Positions 48,353 through 55,678 of a stretch of DNA of 64,000 nucleotides are shown here, piece after piece. Position 1 is the first letter of the stretch; the number at the start of each line of letters is the position of its first letter. The position numbers were made by a program, and so were the translations under genes. The notes beneath the pieces are model-generated. The model was not told where the DNA came from and did no database searches. It saw nothing but the letters and a program-made list of their open reading frames with translations. The DNA comes from Streptomyces sp. NBC_01750 (GTDB lineage Bacteria > Actinomycetota > Actinomycetes > Streptomycetales > Streptomycetaceae): positions 5,334,001 through 5,398,000 of the forward strand of contig NZ_CP109137.1 of the NCBI RefSeq assembly GCF_035918095.1. Direction: 5' to 3'.

Positions 48353-48372
48353 TGGTTAGGTCTACCTAACCA
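48353..48372. promoter_or_regulatory. Perfect 9-bp-arm palindrome, likely operator
   Basis: TGGTTAGGT-CT-ACCTAACCA, 31 bases upstream of the small ORF at 48403. The TTAGG/CCTAA half-sites recall DtxR/IdeR iron boxes, but they are 4 bases apart rather than the usual 9, so the regulator is uncertain. Confidence 0.55.
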
Positions 48373-48402
48373 CGCTTGCTCCCGGAGCCCCAGGAGGCGT
48401 CC

Positions 48403-48585
48403 ATGACGGCATCCGAGCACGGATCGCAGCCACGGCAGCAGTCGGCACGGCCGACGACGCTGAAGCCGTCGGCCCTGTCGATGAGTGATCTGCTGGCGTC
48501 GTGCGCGGCAGCCAGCGCGGTCTCCACACCGCCCCGCGAGGAACACCTCGCCGAGGAGCCTGTAACGCGACGCGACGCCGCGTAA
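48403..48585 (+). CDS. Small hypothetical protein, 60 residues
   Basis: Starts at ATG 48403 after a perfect AGGAGG (48392-48397), which supports translation. MTASEHGSQPRQQSARPTTL, then KPSALSMSDLLASCAAASAV and an acidic/polar C-terminus. No signal peptide, no membrane helix and no motif I can assign. It stands alone behind a strong palindrome, so it may be conditionally expressed. A 16-base tandem duplication includes the stop codon. Confidence 0.6.
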   Translation: MTASEHGSQPRQQSARPTTLKPSALSMSDLLASCAAASAVSTPPREEHLAEEPVTRRDAA

Positions 48586-48605
48586 TTCAGACGCCGCGTA
48601 ATTCA
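48574..48605. repeat. 16-bp exact tandem duplication
   Basis: GACGCCGCGTAATTCA occurs twice head to tail (48574-48589, 48590-48605). The first copy contains the stop codon of the small ORF. A recent slippage event is likely. Confidence 0.85.
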
Positions 48606-48704
48606 TACGGGCGATATTTCGGCAGGGCCGCGAGAGCCGCGGGACGACCGGCCGCGCGACTTCGGATGCTGTGCGAGTCGCGGCAGCCGTGCGAGCCGCG
48701 GGAG

Positions 48705-49277
48705 CTACAGAACGACGACGACCTTCGTGCCGATCGCCGCGAACGCCCACAGCGCGTCGCCGTCCGCCCGCTTCATCCGTACCCCACCGGTCTTCTTCTC
48801 CGGGTCCGGGCTGGCCATCGACCCGTCCCGCGCCGCGCTGAAACCGATCGGCACCTTGCCGACGCTCGCGAACCGCACCACATGTTCGATCGGGACCCCG
48901 TCCGAGCCCGGCACGGTCCCGGACCGCGACTTCACCGTGTACTTCCCGGGCCGCGGGCTCACCGTCGACGGCATGACCTGGAAGGTCCGCCTCAGCTGTG
49001 CCCTCTCGCCCACCAGCCACACCCGCCGGTCGCCCAGCGAGTACACGACGCGCTCACCGATGCCCGACTTCGCGGGCACCGTCAGCGGGTTCCCGGGCTT
49101 GTGCTTGGGGCCGCCGGAGGCCTGCGCGGACGGGGCCACGCTCGCGCTGCTCGACGTGCCCGGACGGGCGGGGGCGGTCGCCGACGCCTGGTAGGCGAGG
49201 AAGCCGACGACGGCCAGAGCGGCCGCTGTGAGCCCGGCCACCAGTCCCGAGCTGCTCCGTGCCACCCTGCCGCCCAC
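48705..49277 (-). CDS. L,D-transpeptidase-like secreted protein without catalytic Cys
   Basis: 190 residues from GTG 49277. N-terminal membrane segment (about 12-30, GLVAGLTAAALAVVGFLAY), Ser/Ala/Pro linker, then a YkuD-like fold: RVVYSLGDRRVWLV at its start, PSTVSPRPGKYTVKSRSG, and at the end TGGVRMKRADGDALWAFAAI followed by GTKVVVVL. In active enzymes the last block reads SHGCVRM; here it is KKTGGVRM, so the Cys and His are absent. It probably does not cross-link peptidoglycan. Divergent from tsaB. Confidence 0.75.
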   Translation of the reverse strand: MGGRVARSSSGLVAGLTAAALAVVGFLAYQASATAPARPGTSSSASVAPSAQASGGPKHKPGNPLTVPAKSGIGERVVYSLGDRRVWLVGERAQLRRTFQVMPSTVSPRPGKYTVKSRSGTVPGSDGVPIEHVVRFASVGKVPIGFSAARDGSMASPDPEKKTGGVRMKRADGDALWAFAAIGTKVVVVL

Positions 49278-49369
49278 CTTTCGTACGTACGTATCCGTGG
49301 TGACGGTAGCAGCAGGCGCCCTGTCCGACGGGGCACCGTGCCCGGTCTCCGGAGCCGTAGGCTGTTTGC

Positions 49370-50023
49370 GTGCTCCTGCTCGCCGTTGATACCGCCACGC
49401 CCGCCGTCACCGCCGCCCTCCACGACGGCAGTTCCGTCGTCGCCGAGTCCAGTCGCGTCGACGCGCGCCGGCACGGGGAGCTGCTGCTGCCCGCCGTCGA
49501 CCGCGTCCTCGCCGAGGCCGGGGTGAAACTCGACGCCGTCACCGGTCTGGTGGTCGGGGTCGGACCCGGCCCGTACACCGGGCTGCGCGTCGGCCTGGTC
49601 ACCGCCACGACCTTCGCCTCGGCGCTCGGCGTGCCGGTGCACGGGCTGTGCACGCTGGACGGGCTGGCGTACGCGTCGGGCCTCGACGAGCCCTTTGTCG
49701 TTGCGACGGACGCGCGGCGCAAGGAGGTCTACTGGGCGCGGTACGACTCCTCCCGCGAGCGAGTGGGCGACCCCGCCGTCGACCGGCCCGCCGATATCGC
49801 GGAGCGGGTCGCTGGCCTGCCCGCCGTCGGCGCCGGTGCGCTGCTCTACCCCGACACCTTTCCGGACGCGCGCGGGCCCGAACTTGTCTCGGCCGGAGCG
49901 CTCGCCGCGCTGGCCGCCGAGAAGCTGGCCGCCGCCGAGGAGTTCCTGCCGCCGCTGCCGCTGTATCTGCGCCGGCCCGACGCACAGGTGCCCAAGAACT
50001 ACAAGGTGGTCACGCCGAAGTGA
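49370..50023 (+). CDS. tsaB: tRNA threonylcarbamoyladenosine biosynthesis protein TsaB
   Basis: 217 residues from GTG 49370. ASKHA-type fold: MLLLAVDTATPAVTAALHDG, GPGPYTGLRVGLVTAT. It forms the TsaB-TsaD heterodimer for t6A synthesis. GTGA overlap with rimI, so tsaB-rimI-tsaD form an operon. Confidence 0.95.
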   Translation: MLLLAVDTATPAVTAALHDGSSVVAESSRVDARRHGELLLPAVDRVLAEAGVKLDAVTGLVVGVGPGPYTGLRVGLVTATTFASALGVPVHGLCTLDGLAYASGLDEPFVVATDARRKEVYWARYDSSRERVGDPAVDRPADIAERVAGLPAVGAGALLYPDTFPDARGPELVSAGALAALAAEKLAAAEEFLPPLPLYLRRPDAQVPKNYKVVTPK

Positions 50024-50508
50024 CCGCACGAGCGACCGCTGCGCTGCGCGAAATGCGCTGGTGGGACCTGGAGCCGGTGCTCGCGCTCGAGCATGCGCTC
50101 TTTCCCGAGGACGCCTGGTCGCCGGGGATGTTCTGGTCCGAGCTCGCGCATGCGCGCGGCCCGCAGGCCACCCGCCGCTACGTGGTCGCCGAGGAGGACG
50201 GGGAGATCGTCGGGTACGCCGGGCTGGCCGCGGCCGGCGGTCTCGCGGACGTACAGACCATCGCCGTCGCCCGCGGCCAGTGGGGCACGGGCCTCGGCTC
50301 CCGGCTCCTCACCGACCTGCTGCAGCACGCCACCGCCTTCGAGTGCGACGAGGTGCTCCTCGAAGTCCGTGTGGACAACACCAGGGCCCAGAAGCTGTAC
50401 GAGCGCTTCGGCTTCGAGCCCATCGGATTCCGCCGCGGCTACTACCAGCCCGGCAATGTCGACGCCCTCGTCATGCGACTCCACGTACAAGGAACAGAGA
50501 CTCACTGA
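50020..50508 (+). CDS. rimI: Ribosomal protein S18-alanine N-acetyltransferase-like GNAT
   Basis: 162 residues from GTG 50020, overlapping the tsaB stop by four bases. The acetyl-CoA motif is ARGQWGTGLGSRLLTDLL, and the C-terminal KLYERFGFEPIGFRRGYY is typical of RimI. Position between tsaB and tsaD is also typical. It acetylates N-terminal alanines of ribosomal proteins in other bacteria; substrates here are inferred. Confidence 0.92.
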   Translation: MTARATAALREMRWWDLEPVLALEHALFPEDAWSPGMFWSELAHARGPQATRRYVVAEEDGEIVGYAGLAAAGGLADVQTIAVARGQWGTGLGSRLLTDLLQHATAFECDEVLLEVRVDNTRAQKLYERFGFEPIGFRRGYYQPGNVDALVMRLHVQGTETH

Positions 50509-50523
50509 TGGCTGGACTGACTG

Positions 50524-51621
50524 ATGGCTGACGAACCTCTCGTACTCGGCATCGAGACCTCCTGCGACGAGACCGGGGTCGGCATCGTCCGCGGTACGAC
50601 CCTGCTCGCGGACGCCGTCGCATCGAGTGTGGACGCGCACGCCCGCTTCGGCGGTGTGGTCCCGGAGATCGCCTCGCGCGCGCACCTCGAGGCGATGGTG
50701 CCCACCGTGGAGCGCGCGCTGAAGGAGGCGGGCGTCTCGGCGCGCGACCTCGACGGCATCGCGGTGACGGCCGGCCCCGGCCTGGCGGGCGCGCTGCTGG
50801 TCGGAGTCTCGGCGGCGAAGGCGTACGCGTACGCGCTGAACAAGCCGCTGTACGGGGTGAACCACCTTGCCTCACACATCTGCGTCGACCAGCTGGAGCA
50901 CGGCCCGCTGCCCGAGCCGACGATGGCGCTGCTGGTATCCGGCGGGCACTCCTCGCTGCTGCTCGCGCCGGACATCACCAGCGATGTACGGCCCATGGGC
51001 GCGACGATCGACGACGCGGCGGGCGAGGCCTTCGACAAGATCGCGCGGGTGCTGAACCTCGGCTTCCCCGGCGGTCCGGTGATCGACCGTCTGGCGAAGG
51101 AGGGCGACCCGGCCGCGATCGCTTTCCCGCGCGGACTGTCCGGCTCGCGCGACCCGGCGTACGACTTCTCCTTCTCGGGGCTCAAGACCTCGGTGGCACG
51201 CTGGATCGAGGCCAGGCGGGCGGCCGGCGAGGAGGTGCCGGTACGGGATGTGGCGGCCTCGTTCCAGGAGGCGGTCGTCGATGTGCTGACCCGCAAGGCG
51301 GTGCGCGCCTGCAAGGACCAGGGTGTGGACCACCTGATGATCGGCGGAGGTGTGGCCGCCAACTCCCGGCTGCGGGCGCTGGCCCTGGAGCGGTGCGAGC
51401 GGGCGGGGATCCGGCTGCGGGTGCCGCGGCCGGGGCTGTGCACGGACAACGGCGCGATGGTGGCCGCGCTGGGGGCGGAGATGGTGGCGCGCAACCGGCC
51501 CGCCTCGGACTGGGAGCTGTCGGCGGACTCTTCGCTGCCGGTGACGGAGCCGCATGTGCCGGGACAGACGCACACGCATGACCATGTGCACGAGATCAGC
51601 AAGGACAACCTCTACTCATGA
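50524..51621 (+). CDS. tsaD: tRNA N6-adenosine threonylcarbamoyltransferase TsaD
   Basis: 365 residues. [20 protein letters not shown] at the N-terminus, metal ligands H114 and H118 in GVNHLASHI, and [11 protein letters not shown] later. A His-rich tail ([17 protein letters not shown]) follows the core and is unusual for the family. It transfers the threonylcarbamoyl group to A37 of tRNAs reading ANN codons. Confidence 0.97.
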   Translation: MADEPLVLGIETSCDETGVGIVRGTTLLADAVASSVDAHARFGGVVPEIASRAHLEAMVPTVERALKEAGVSARDLDGIAVTAGPGLAGALLVGVSAAKAYAYALNKPLYGVNHLASHICVDQLEHGPLPEPTMALLVSGGHSSLLLAPDITSDVRPMGATIDDAAGEAFDKIARVLNLGFPGGPVIDRLAKEGDPAAIAFPRGLSGSRDPAYDFSFSGLKTSVARWIEARRAAGEEVPVRDVAASFQEAVVDVLTRKAVRACKDQGVDHLMIGGGVAANSRLRALALERCERAGIRLRVPRPGLCTDNGAMVAALGAEMVARNRPASDWELSADSSLPVTEPHVPGQTHTHDHVHEISKDNLYS

Positions 51622-51634
51622 CGGTCGGGCACTC

Positions 51635-51895
51635 ATGACAGTCGCGCTGATGTGGGAGGCCCGGGCGGTTCAGGGCCGGGGCGCGGAGCTGCTCGAATGG
51701 GCACGGGCCCAGGAGCTGGCGCACGAGCCGCTGCGCCGGGAGACCTTCCGCGCCGCGCAGGACAGGGTCCTCGTCCTCACCTGGTGGGACGTGGCCGACA
51801 CGGGCGCGGCACTGCCCGAACTGCCGGAGCCCGAAGCCGATTTGATCACGCGGCCGGTGCACCGGTGGCGCTTCGAATCGCTGGGCCTCGGTTGA
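51635..51895 (+). CDS. Small hypothetical protein, 86 residues
   Basis: ATG 51635, 13 bases after tsaD. MTVALMWEARAVQGRGAELL, then a Trp/Glu-rich body (VLTWWDVADTGAALPELPEP) ending RPVHRWRFESLGLG. Composition and length fit a small ferredoxin-like (dimeric alpha/beta barrel) fold, but I do not recognise a family. A duplicated CTCATGAC sequence lies at the tsaD/ORF junction. Confidence 0.6.
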   Translation: MTVALMWEARAVQGRGAELLEWARAQELAHEPLRRETFRAAQDRVLVLTWWDVADTGAALPELPEPEADLITRPVHRWRFESLGLG

Positions 51896-51986
51896 CCGGG
51901 AGGGATGTCCGGTCCCGCTGCCGTGCCGACGGGCACTGCGTACCGATGGCCGCGCCGGAAATCTCCCGGAAGAATTCCGGGGAGTG

Positions 51987-52013
51987 TGTCGATCCCGCGG
52001 CCTCCCGTTCGAC
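51987..52013 (+). promoter_or_regulatory. ECF42-type promoter before the DGPF gene
   Basis: TGTCGA (51987-51992), 17-base spacer, CGAC (52010-52013). As I recall, ECF42 sigma factors recognise TGTCGA at -35 and CGA/TC at -10; an ECF42 gene lies directly downstream. Predicted leader about 45 bases. Confidence 0.75.
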
Positions 52014-52065
52014 GCAGGGGTGAGAGGCGGGGAACGGCCCCGCTCCCCCGACCCGAGGAGTCACC

Positions 52066-52422
52066 ATGCCGCGCTATCTGACCATGGTCCGCGTCAACGA
52101 GAACGAGATGCCCGCCGAGGGCCCCAGCGCCGAGCTGATGGAGCGGATGGGGAAGCTGATCGAGGAGATGACCAAGGCGGGTGTCCTGCTCGACACCAAC
52201 GGGCTCACCCCGACCTCGCAGGGCACCCGCGTCACCTGGTCCGGCGGGAAGCTGACCGTCACCGACGGGCCCTTCACCGAGAGCAAGGAAGTCGTCGGCG
52301 GTTACGCCATCCTGCAGGCCAAGGACAAGGCCGAGGCCATCGAGTGGACCAAGCGCTTCCTGGAGATCCACGAGGAGCACTGGAACGTCACCTCCGAGGT
52401 CCGCGAGATCGCCGAGGGCTGA
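52066..52422 (+). CDS. DGPF-domain (YCII family) protein
   Basis: 118 residues. MPRYLTMVRVNENEMPAEGP at the start and the family motif TDGPFTESKEVVGGYAIL. A small ferredoxin-like fold; enzymatic activity is not established. DGPF genes are the conserved neighbours and targets of ECF42 sigma factors. It lies behind a promoter that fits. The 3' end, including the stop, is repeated four times in tandem (52405-52532). Confidence 0.92.
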   Translation: MPRYLTMVRVNENEMPAEGPSAELMERMGKLIEEMTKAGVLLDTNGLTPTSQGTRVTWSGGKLTVTDGPFTESKEVVGGYAILQAKDKAEAIEWTKRFLEIHEEHWNVTSEVREIAEG

Positions 52423-52532
52423 CCGCCGCCCTCCGCGAGATCGCCGGGGGCTGACCGCCGCCCTCCGCGAGATCGCCGGGGGCTGACCGCCGCCCTCCGC
52501 GAGATCGCCGGGGGCTGACCGCCGCCCTCCGC
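52405..52532. repeat. 32-bp tandem repeat, four copies, from the 3' end of the DGPF gene
   Basis: Units at 52405, 52437, 52469 and 52501. Each begins GAGATCGCCG and ends CCGCCCTCCGC; only the first differs by one base (GAGGGC for GGGGGC). The first unit encodes the last residues and the TGA of the DGPF protein, so the array grew outwards from the gene end. Confidence 0.95.
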
Positions 52533-52563
52533 TTGCCCGCCCACCTCCCTGCTGCTCTGATGG

Positions 52564-53820
52564 GTGGCCGTGACGGCAGCAAGTGCGGTGGAAGCGGTAT
52601 TCAGGATCGAGTCGGCGCGGATCATCGCCGGTGTCACTCGCATCGTGAGGGACGTGGGCCTCGCCGAGGAACTCGCGCAGGACGCTCTGGTCGCCGCGCT
52701 GGAGCAGTGGCCGGAGTCAGGTGTGCCGGACAGACCGGGCGCCTGGCTCATGGCCACGGCCAAGCACCGGGCGATCGATCTCGTACGCCGCAAGGAGACG
52801 TACGCCCGCAAGCTGGCGGAGGTCGGACGGGCCCTGGAGGACGTGGAGCCGCCGACCGAGCCGTCGGGACCCGACGACATCGACGACGACCTGCTGCGGC
52901 TGATCTTTACCGCCTGCCATCCCGTGCTGTCGACGGACGCACGGATCGCCCTCACTCTGAAACTCCTCGGCGGGCTGACCACCGAGGAGATCGCCCGCGC
53001 CTTCCTGGCCACGGAGCCGACGGTCGCGCAGCGCATCGTCCGGGCCAAACGCACTCTGGCCAAGACGGGTGTCCCCTTCGAGGTCCCGTACGGCCCCGAG
53101 CGCGCCGAACGCCTTTCGTCGGTCCTGGAAGTCATCTACCTCGTCTTCAACGAGGGCTACTCGGCGACCGCGGGCGACGACTGGCAGCGCCCGGCGCTCT
53201 GCGAGGACGCGCTGCGGCTCGCCCGGGTGCTGGCCGGCCTTGTGCCCAAGGAGCCCGAAGTCCAGGGCCTGGTCGCACTGTTGGAGATCCAGGCCTCGCG
53301 CACGGCCGCCAGGACGGGCCTGGACGGCGCGCCGGTGCTGCTCGCCGACCAGAACCGGTCCCGCTGGAACCAGCTGCTGATCCGGCGCGGTTTCGCGGCG
53401 CTGGCACGGGCGAACGTGGCGGCGGGCGGTGCCCCCGGTCCGTACGCGCTGCAGGCCGCGATCGCTGCCTGCCACGCACAGGCGGTGCGTTACGAGGAGA
53501 CGGACTGGTCCACGATCGCCGTCCTGTACGGCCGACTCGCCGCGCTCACCCCGTCCCCCGTGGTGGAGCTGAACCGTGCGGTCGCCGTCTCGATGGCGGA
53601 CGGCCCGGAGGCGGGGCTGGAGTTGGTGGACGCGCTCGCCGCGGAGCCCGCGCTGAAGGAGTACCACTTGCTGCCGAGCGTGCGCGGCGACCTGCTGGCG
53701 CGCCTCGGCCGGCCGGCGGAGGCGCGGGCCGAGTTCGAGCGGGCGGCGTCGCTGACGCGCAACGCACGGGAGAGGGATCTGCTGCTGAAGCGAACGGCGG
53801 AGGCGTCCTCAGAAGCCTGA
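52564..53820 (+). CDS. ECF42-type RNA polymerase sigma factor
   Basis: 418 residues from GTG 52564 (GTG 52570 also possible; neither has a good Shine-Dalgarno). Sigma-2 region at about 15-80 (LAEELAQDALVAALEQWPES, RPGAWLMATAKHRAIDLVRR), sigma-4 at about 115-165 (DARIALTLKLLGGLTTEEIA). A C-terminal extension of about 240 residues with TPR-like helices is typical of ECF42 and replaces an anti-sigma factor. It probably activates the DGPF gene upstream and possibly its own transcription by read-through. Confidence 0.93.
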   Translation: MAVTAASAVEAVFRIESARIIAGVTRIVRDVGLAEELAQDALVAALEQWPESGVPDRPGAWLMATAKHRAIDLVRRKETYARKLAEVGRALEDVEPPTEPSGPDDIDDDLLRLIFTACHPVLSTDARIALTLKLLGGLTTEEIARAFLATEPTVAQRIVRAKRTLAKTGVPFEVPYGPERAERLSSVLEVIYLVFNEGYSATAGDDWQRPALCEDALRLARVLAGLVPKEPEVQGLVALLEIQASRTAARTGLDGAPVLLADQNRSRWNQLLIRRGFAALARANVAAGGAPGPYALQAAIAACHAQAVRYEETDWSTIAVLYGRLAALTPSPVVELNRAVAVSMADGPEAGLELVDALAAEPALKEYHLLPSVRGDLLARLGRPAEARAEFERAASLTRNARERDLLLKRTAEASSEA

Positions 53821-53992
53821 GCGTCGGGAGCCCGGTTGAGGTTCCGCTGTTGCGTCGCCCATTCGGATGCCAGTTCGGATGCCCGTTCGGTCTCGCCCGC
53901 GGGCCTTCCCGCCGACCGGGTCCACAATCGCGTGGCAGGCCGTACCACGAACGCAGGAATTCGTCGACTGACCAGGCGATAGGCTCGCACGC

Positions 53993-54643
53993 ATGTCCCG
54001 ACGTACGTTGCCGCCCCCGCCGCCGCCAGAAGACATACGGGCGTGGCCCGACCGCGAGTCATTGCTCGCCGACCGGGCCAGGGCAATGGGCGAGTTGAGC
54101 CGGCTGAGTATCGGTGTGCCCCGACTGCTGCTGCTATGGCTGACGGCGGCAGGCTTCGCGGCGGGGTGGGGCCTGATCGGCGCGGCGCTGAAGACATTCC
54201 AGGAGAGCATCGACCTTCTTTCGTACATGACCGTCGCGGTTTTCGTCGGGCTCGGCCTGGCGGGCATGCTGCCGACGGGGCTGGTGATCGGGTTCGGGAT
54301 CCGGCGCGACAAGGTCGTACGCGAACGCCTGGCCCAGTGGTCGTCGTTGGCATGCGACCCGGCCCGAGACGTCCGCTTCCGCTCACCCGGCGAGAGCCTG
54401 TTCTGGCTGGTGCCGTCGTTCCTGCTGTGCGCGCTGGGGCTGTGGCTCTCGTTCGCGGTCCCGGCAACGGCGGAGCGCGGCCGGGAGACATACGCCGAAG
54501 TCACCATGTTGGTGGGCTTTGGCTTCATTCTCTGGTTGACAGGGCTGCTCGGCGTCGCGAAGGCGGTGAGCCACTACCGCTGGGCGGTACGGCTGCTGGC
54601 GGGCGTGCCGTCGGCAGCGCGTGGCGAGGGCGCGCACCGCTGA
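53993..54643 (+). CDS. Integral membrane protein, function unknown
   Basis: 216 residues from ATG 53993. Pro-rich N-terminus, then four hydrophobic helices (about residues 43-65, 77-100, 133-153 and 165-185) separated by Arg-rich loops, so both termini are probably cytoplasmic. No motif is recognised. A short 12-base repeat (TTCGGATGCC) lies in the 170-base gap before it. It converges with the toxin-immunity operon. Confidence 0.65.
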   Translation: MSRRTLPPPPPPEDIRAWPDRESLLADRARAMGELSRLSIGVPRLLLLWLTAAGFAAGWGLIGAALKTFQESIDLLSYMTVAVFVGLGLAGMLPTGLVIGFGIRRDKVVRERLAQWSSLACDPARDVRFRSPGESLFWLVPSFLLCALGLWLSFAVPATAERGRETYAEVTMLVGFGFILWLTGLLGVAKAVSHYRWAVRLLAGVPSAARGEGAHR

Positions 54644-54688
54644 ACCTGGCGGGCAGCCGGGCCTACCAGCCGGAAGAGCGGGCCGTCG

Positions 54689-55333
54689 TCAGCCGAGCCG
54701 CCCGGCGACCTCGGTCAGCCAGACCCTGGGGGCGTAGGGAGGATCTACCTCCATGCCCAGCTCGGCCACGGCGAGGACGTAGTCGGATTCGTTCAGGGGG
54801 AGCGCCAGAAGCTCGTGCAGTTCGCCCGTGAGCTGGGCGATCAGGCCGGAGTCGGTGGTGTCGAGGTAGTCCTGGAGCGCGGCGTCGTGGCTCTCGAACT
54901 CGTCCGGCATGTCCTGGGAGAACCAGCCACCGAGCAGCTGTCCGAGCTCGGGGAAACGGGCGTGCCACTCCCAGTGGGTCTGCGGGGTGGCGGGCGGCGG
55001 GGCCTCGCCGGTCTCGACGCTGTGCTTGAGGTGGTCGGCGAGCTGCTTCAGCCATGCCTGCGTCGCGGAGTCGGGCAGCCCGACATCGGGTACGGGATAG
55101 AACTCGCCCAGACGGAGCCGCAGTCGGCCCGGCGGATTGTTGGCGTACTCGCGCAGCTGGTGCTCGGCGACGGCGATCGCCCAGGGGCGCGTGCGCCAGG
55201 TGTGCCGTAGATATGCGTCGAGCGCGGCGGAGCGCTTCTCGGGATCGTCGTCAGCCGGCTGGCCCAGATACGCGCGGATGACCTGGTCCAACTCGCCATA
55301 CTTGCGGTCGTGTTCGAGCGGCTTCAGGGACAC
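54689..55333 (-). CDS. CdiI-like immunity protein 2
   Basis: 214 residues from GTG 55333 (MSLKPLEHDRKYGELDQVIR). The C-terminal half, RFPELGQLLGGWFSQDMPDE then LTGELHELLALPLNESDYVL and PRVWLTEVAGRLG, is the pattern I associate with the CdiI_2 immunity family (FPxLxxLLxGxFxQD...). Starts 8 bases after the truncated RNase A-like module, so it should be its partner. It resembles the upstream immunity protein in its C-terminal part (RFP...L-x-GE-x2-ELL-x-L). Confidence 0.78.
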   Translation of the reverse strand: MSLKPLEHDRKYGELDQVIRAYLGQPADDDPEKRSAALDAYLRHTWRTRPWAIAVAEHQLREYANNPPGRLRLRLGEFYPVPDVGLPDSATQAWLKQLADHLKHSVETGEAPPPATPQTHWEWHARFPELGQLLGGWFSQDMPDEFESHDAALQDYLDTTDSGLIAQLTGELHELLALPLNESDYVLAVAELGMEVDPPYAPRVWLTEVAGRLG

Positions 55334-55341
55334 GGATGCCT

Positions 55342-55641
55342 CTAGAGGTAGATCGGGAAGGTGGCGTGCACGGTGAAGCCGTGCGGGCTCGCGGAGTCGC
55401 GCTTGAGGATCACGCGTGCGGCACATACGTCGATGGCGTCGCGTCCGGCGAGCATCATCGCCTGCAGCAGGACACGCCCGGTCGGCTCGGACCGGGACGG
55501 CCAGGAGGCCTCGATGGTCAGGCGCTGCCGGGTCGACTGGGCGAGCCAGCGGTGGATGACCTGCTCATTGCGGGTCACCACCTGCTGAGTGCACCACTGG
55601 GAGGTCTCCCGGTCGGGGTAGGAGGAGCTGCGGGTTCGCAT
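55342..55641 (-). CDS. Orphan, truncated RNase A-like toxin module
   Basis: 99 residues from ATG 55641 (TTG 55647 possible). SSSYPDRETSQWCTQQVV, IHRWLAQS, PTGRVL, VILKRDSASPHGFTVHATFP match the C-terminal three-quarters of the bacterial CdiA-CT RNase A fold and align with the large toxin upstream (SSFDDLESAQ, NWLNG, PTGR, VVLTSMP). The N-terminal HVGK segment with the catalytic His and Arg is absent, and the active-site Thr is Ala. It is probably inactive by itself. It lies between two immunity genes. Confidence 0.75.
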   Translation of the reverse strand: MRTRSSSYPDRETSQWCTQQVVTRNEQVIHRWLAQSTRQRLTIEASWPSRSEPTGRVLLQAMMLAGRDAIDVCAARVILKRDSASPHGFTVHATFPIYL

Positions 55642-55678
55642 GGTCAACTGCCTATCGAGAGGGGCGATGCGTCAATCG

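Noticed and set aside
48353..48372. Classical DtxR/IdeR iron box
   Set aside because: Half-sites TTAGG and CCTAA are separated by 4 bases instead of the 9 in the 19-bp consensus; recorded only as an unassigned palindrome.
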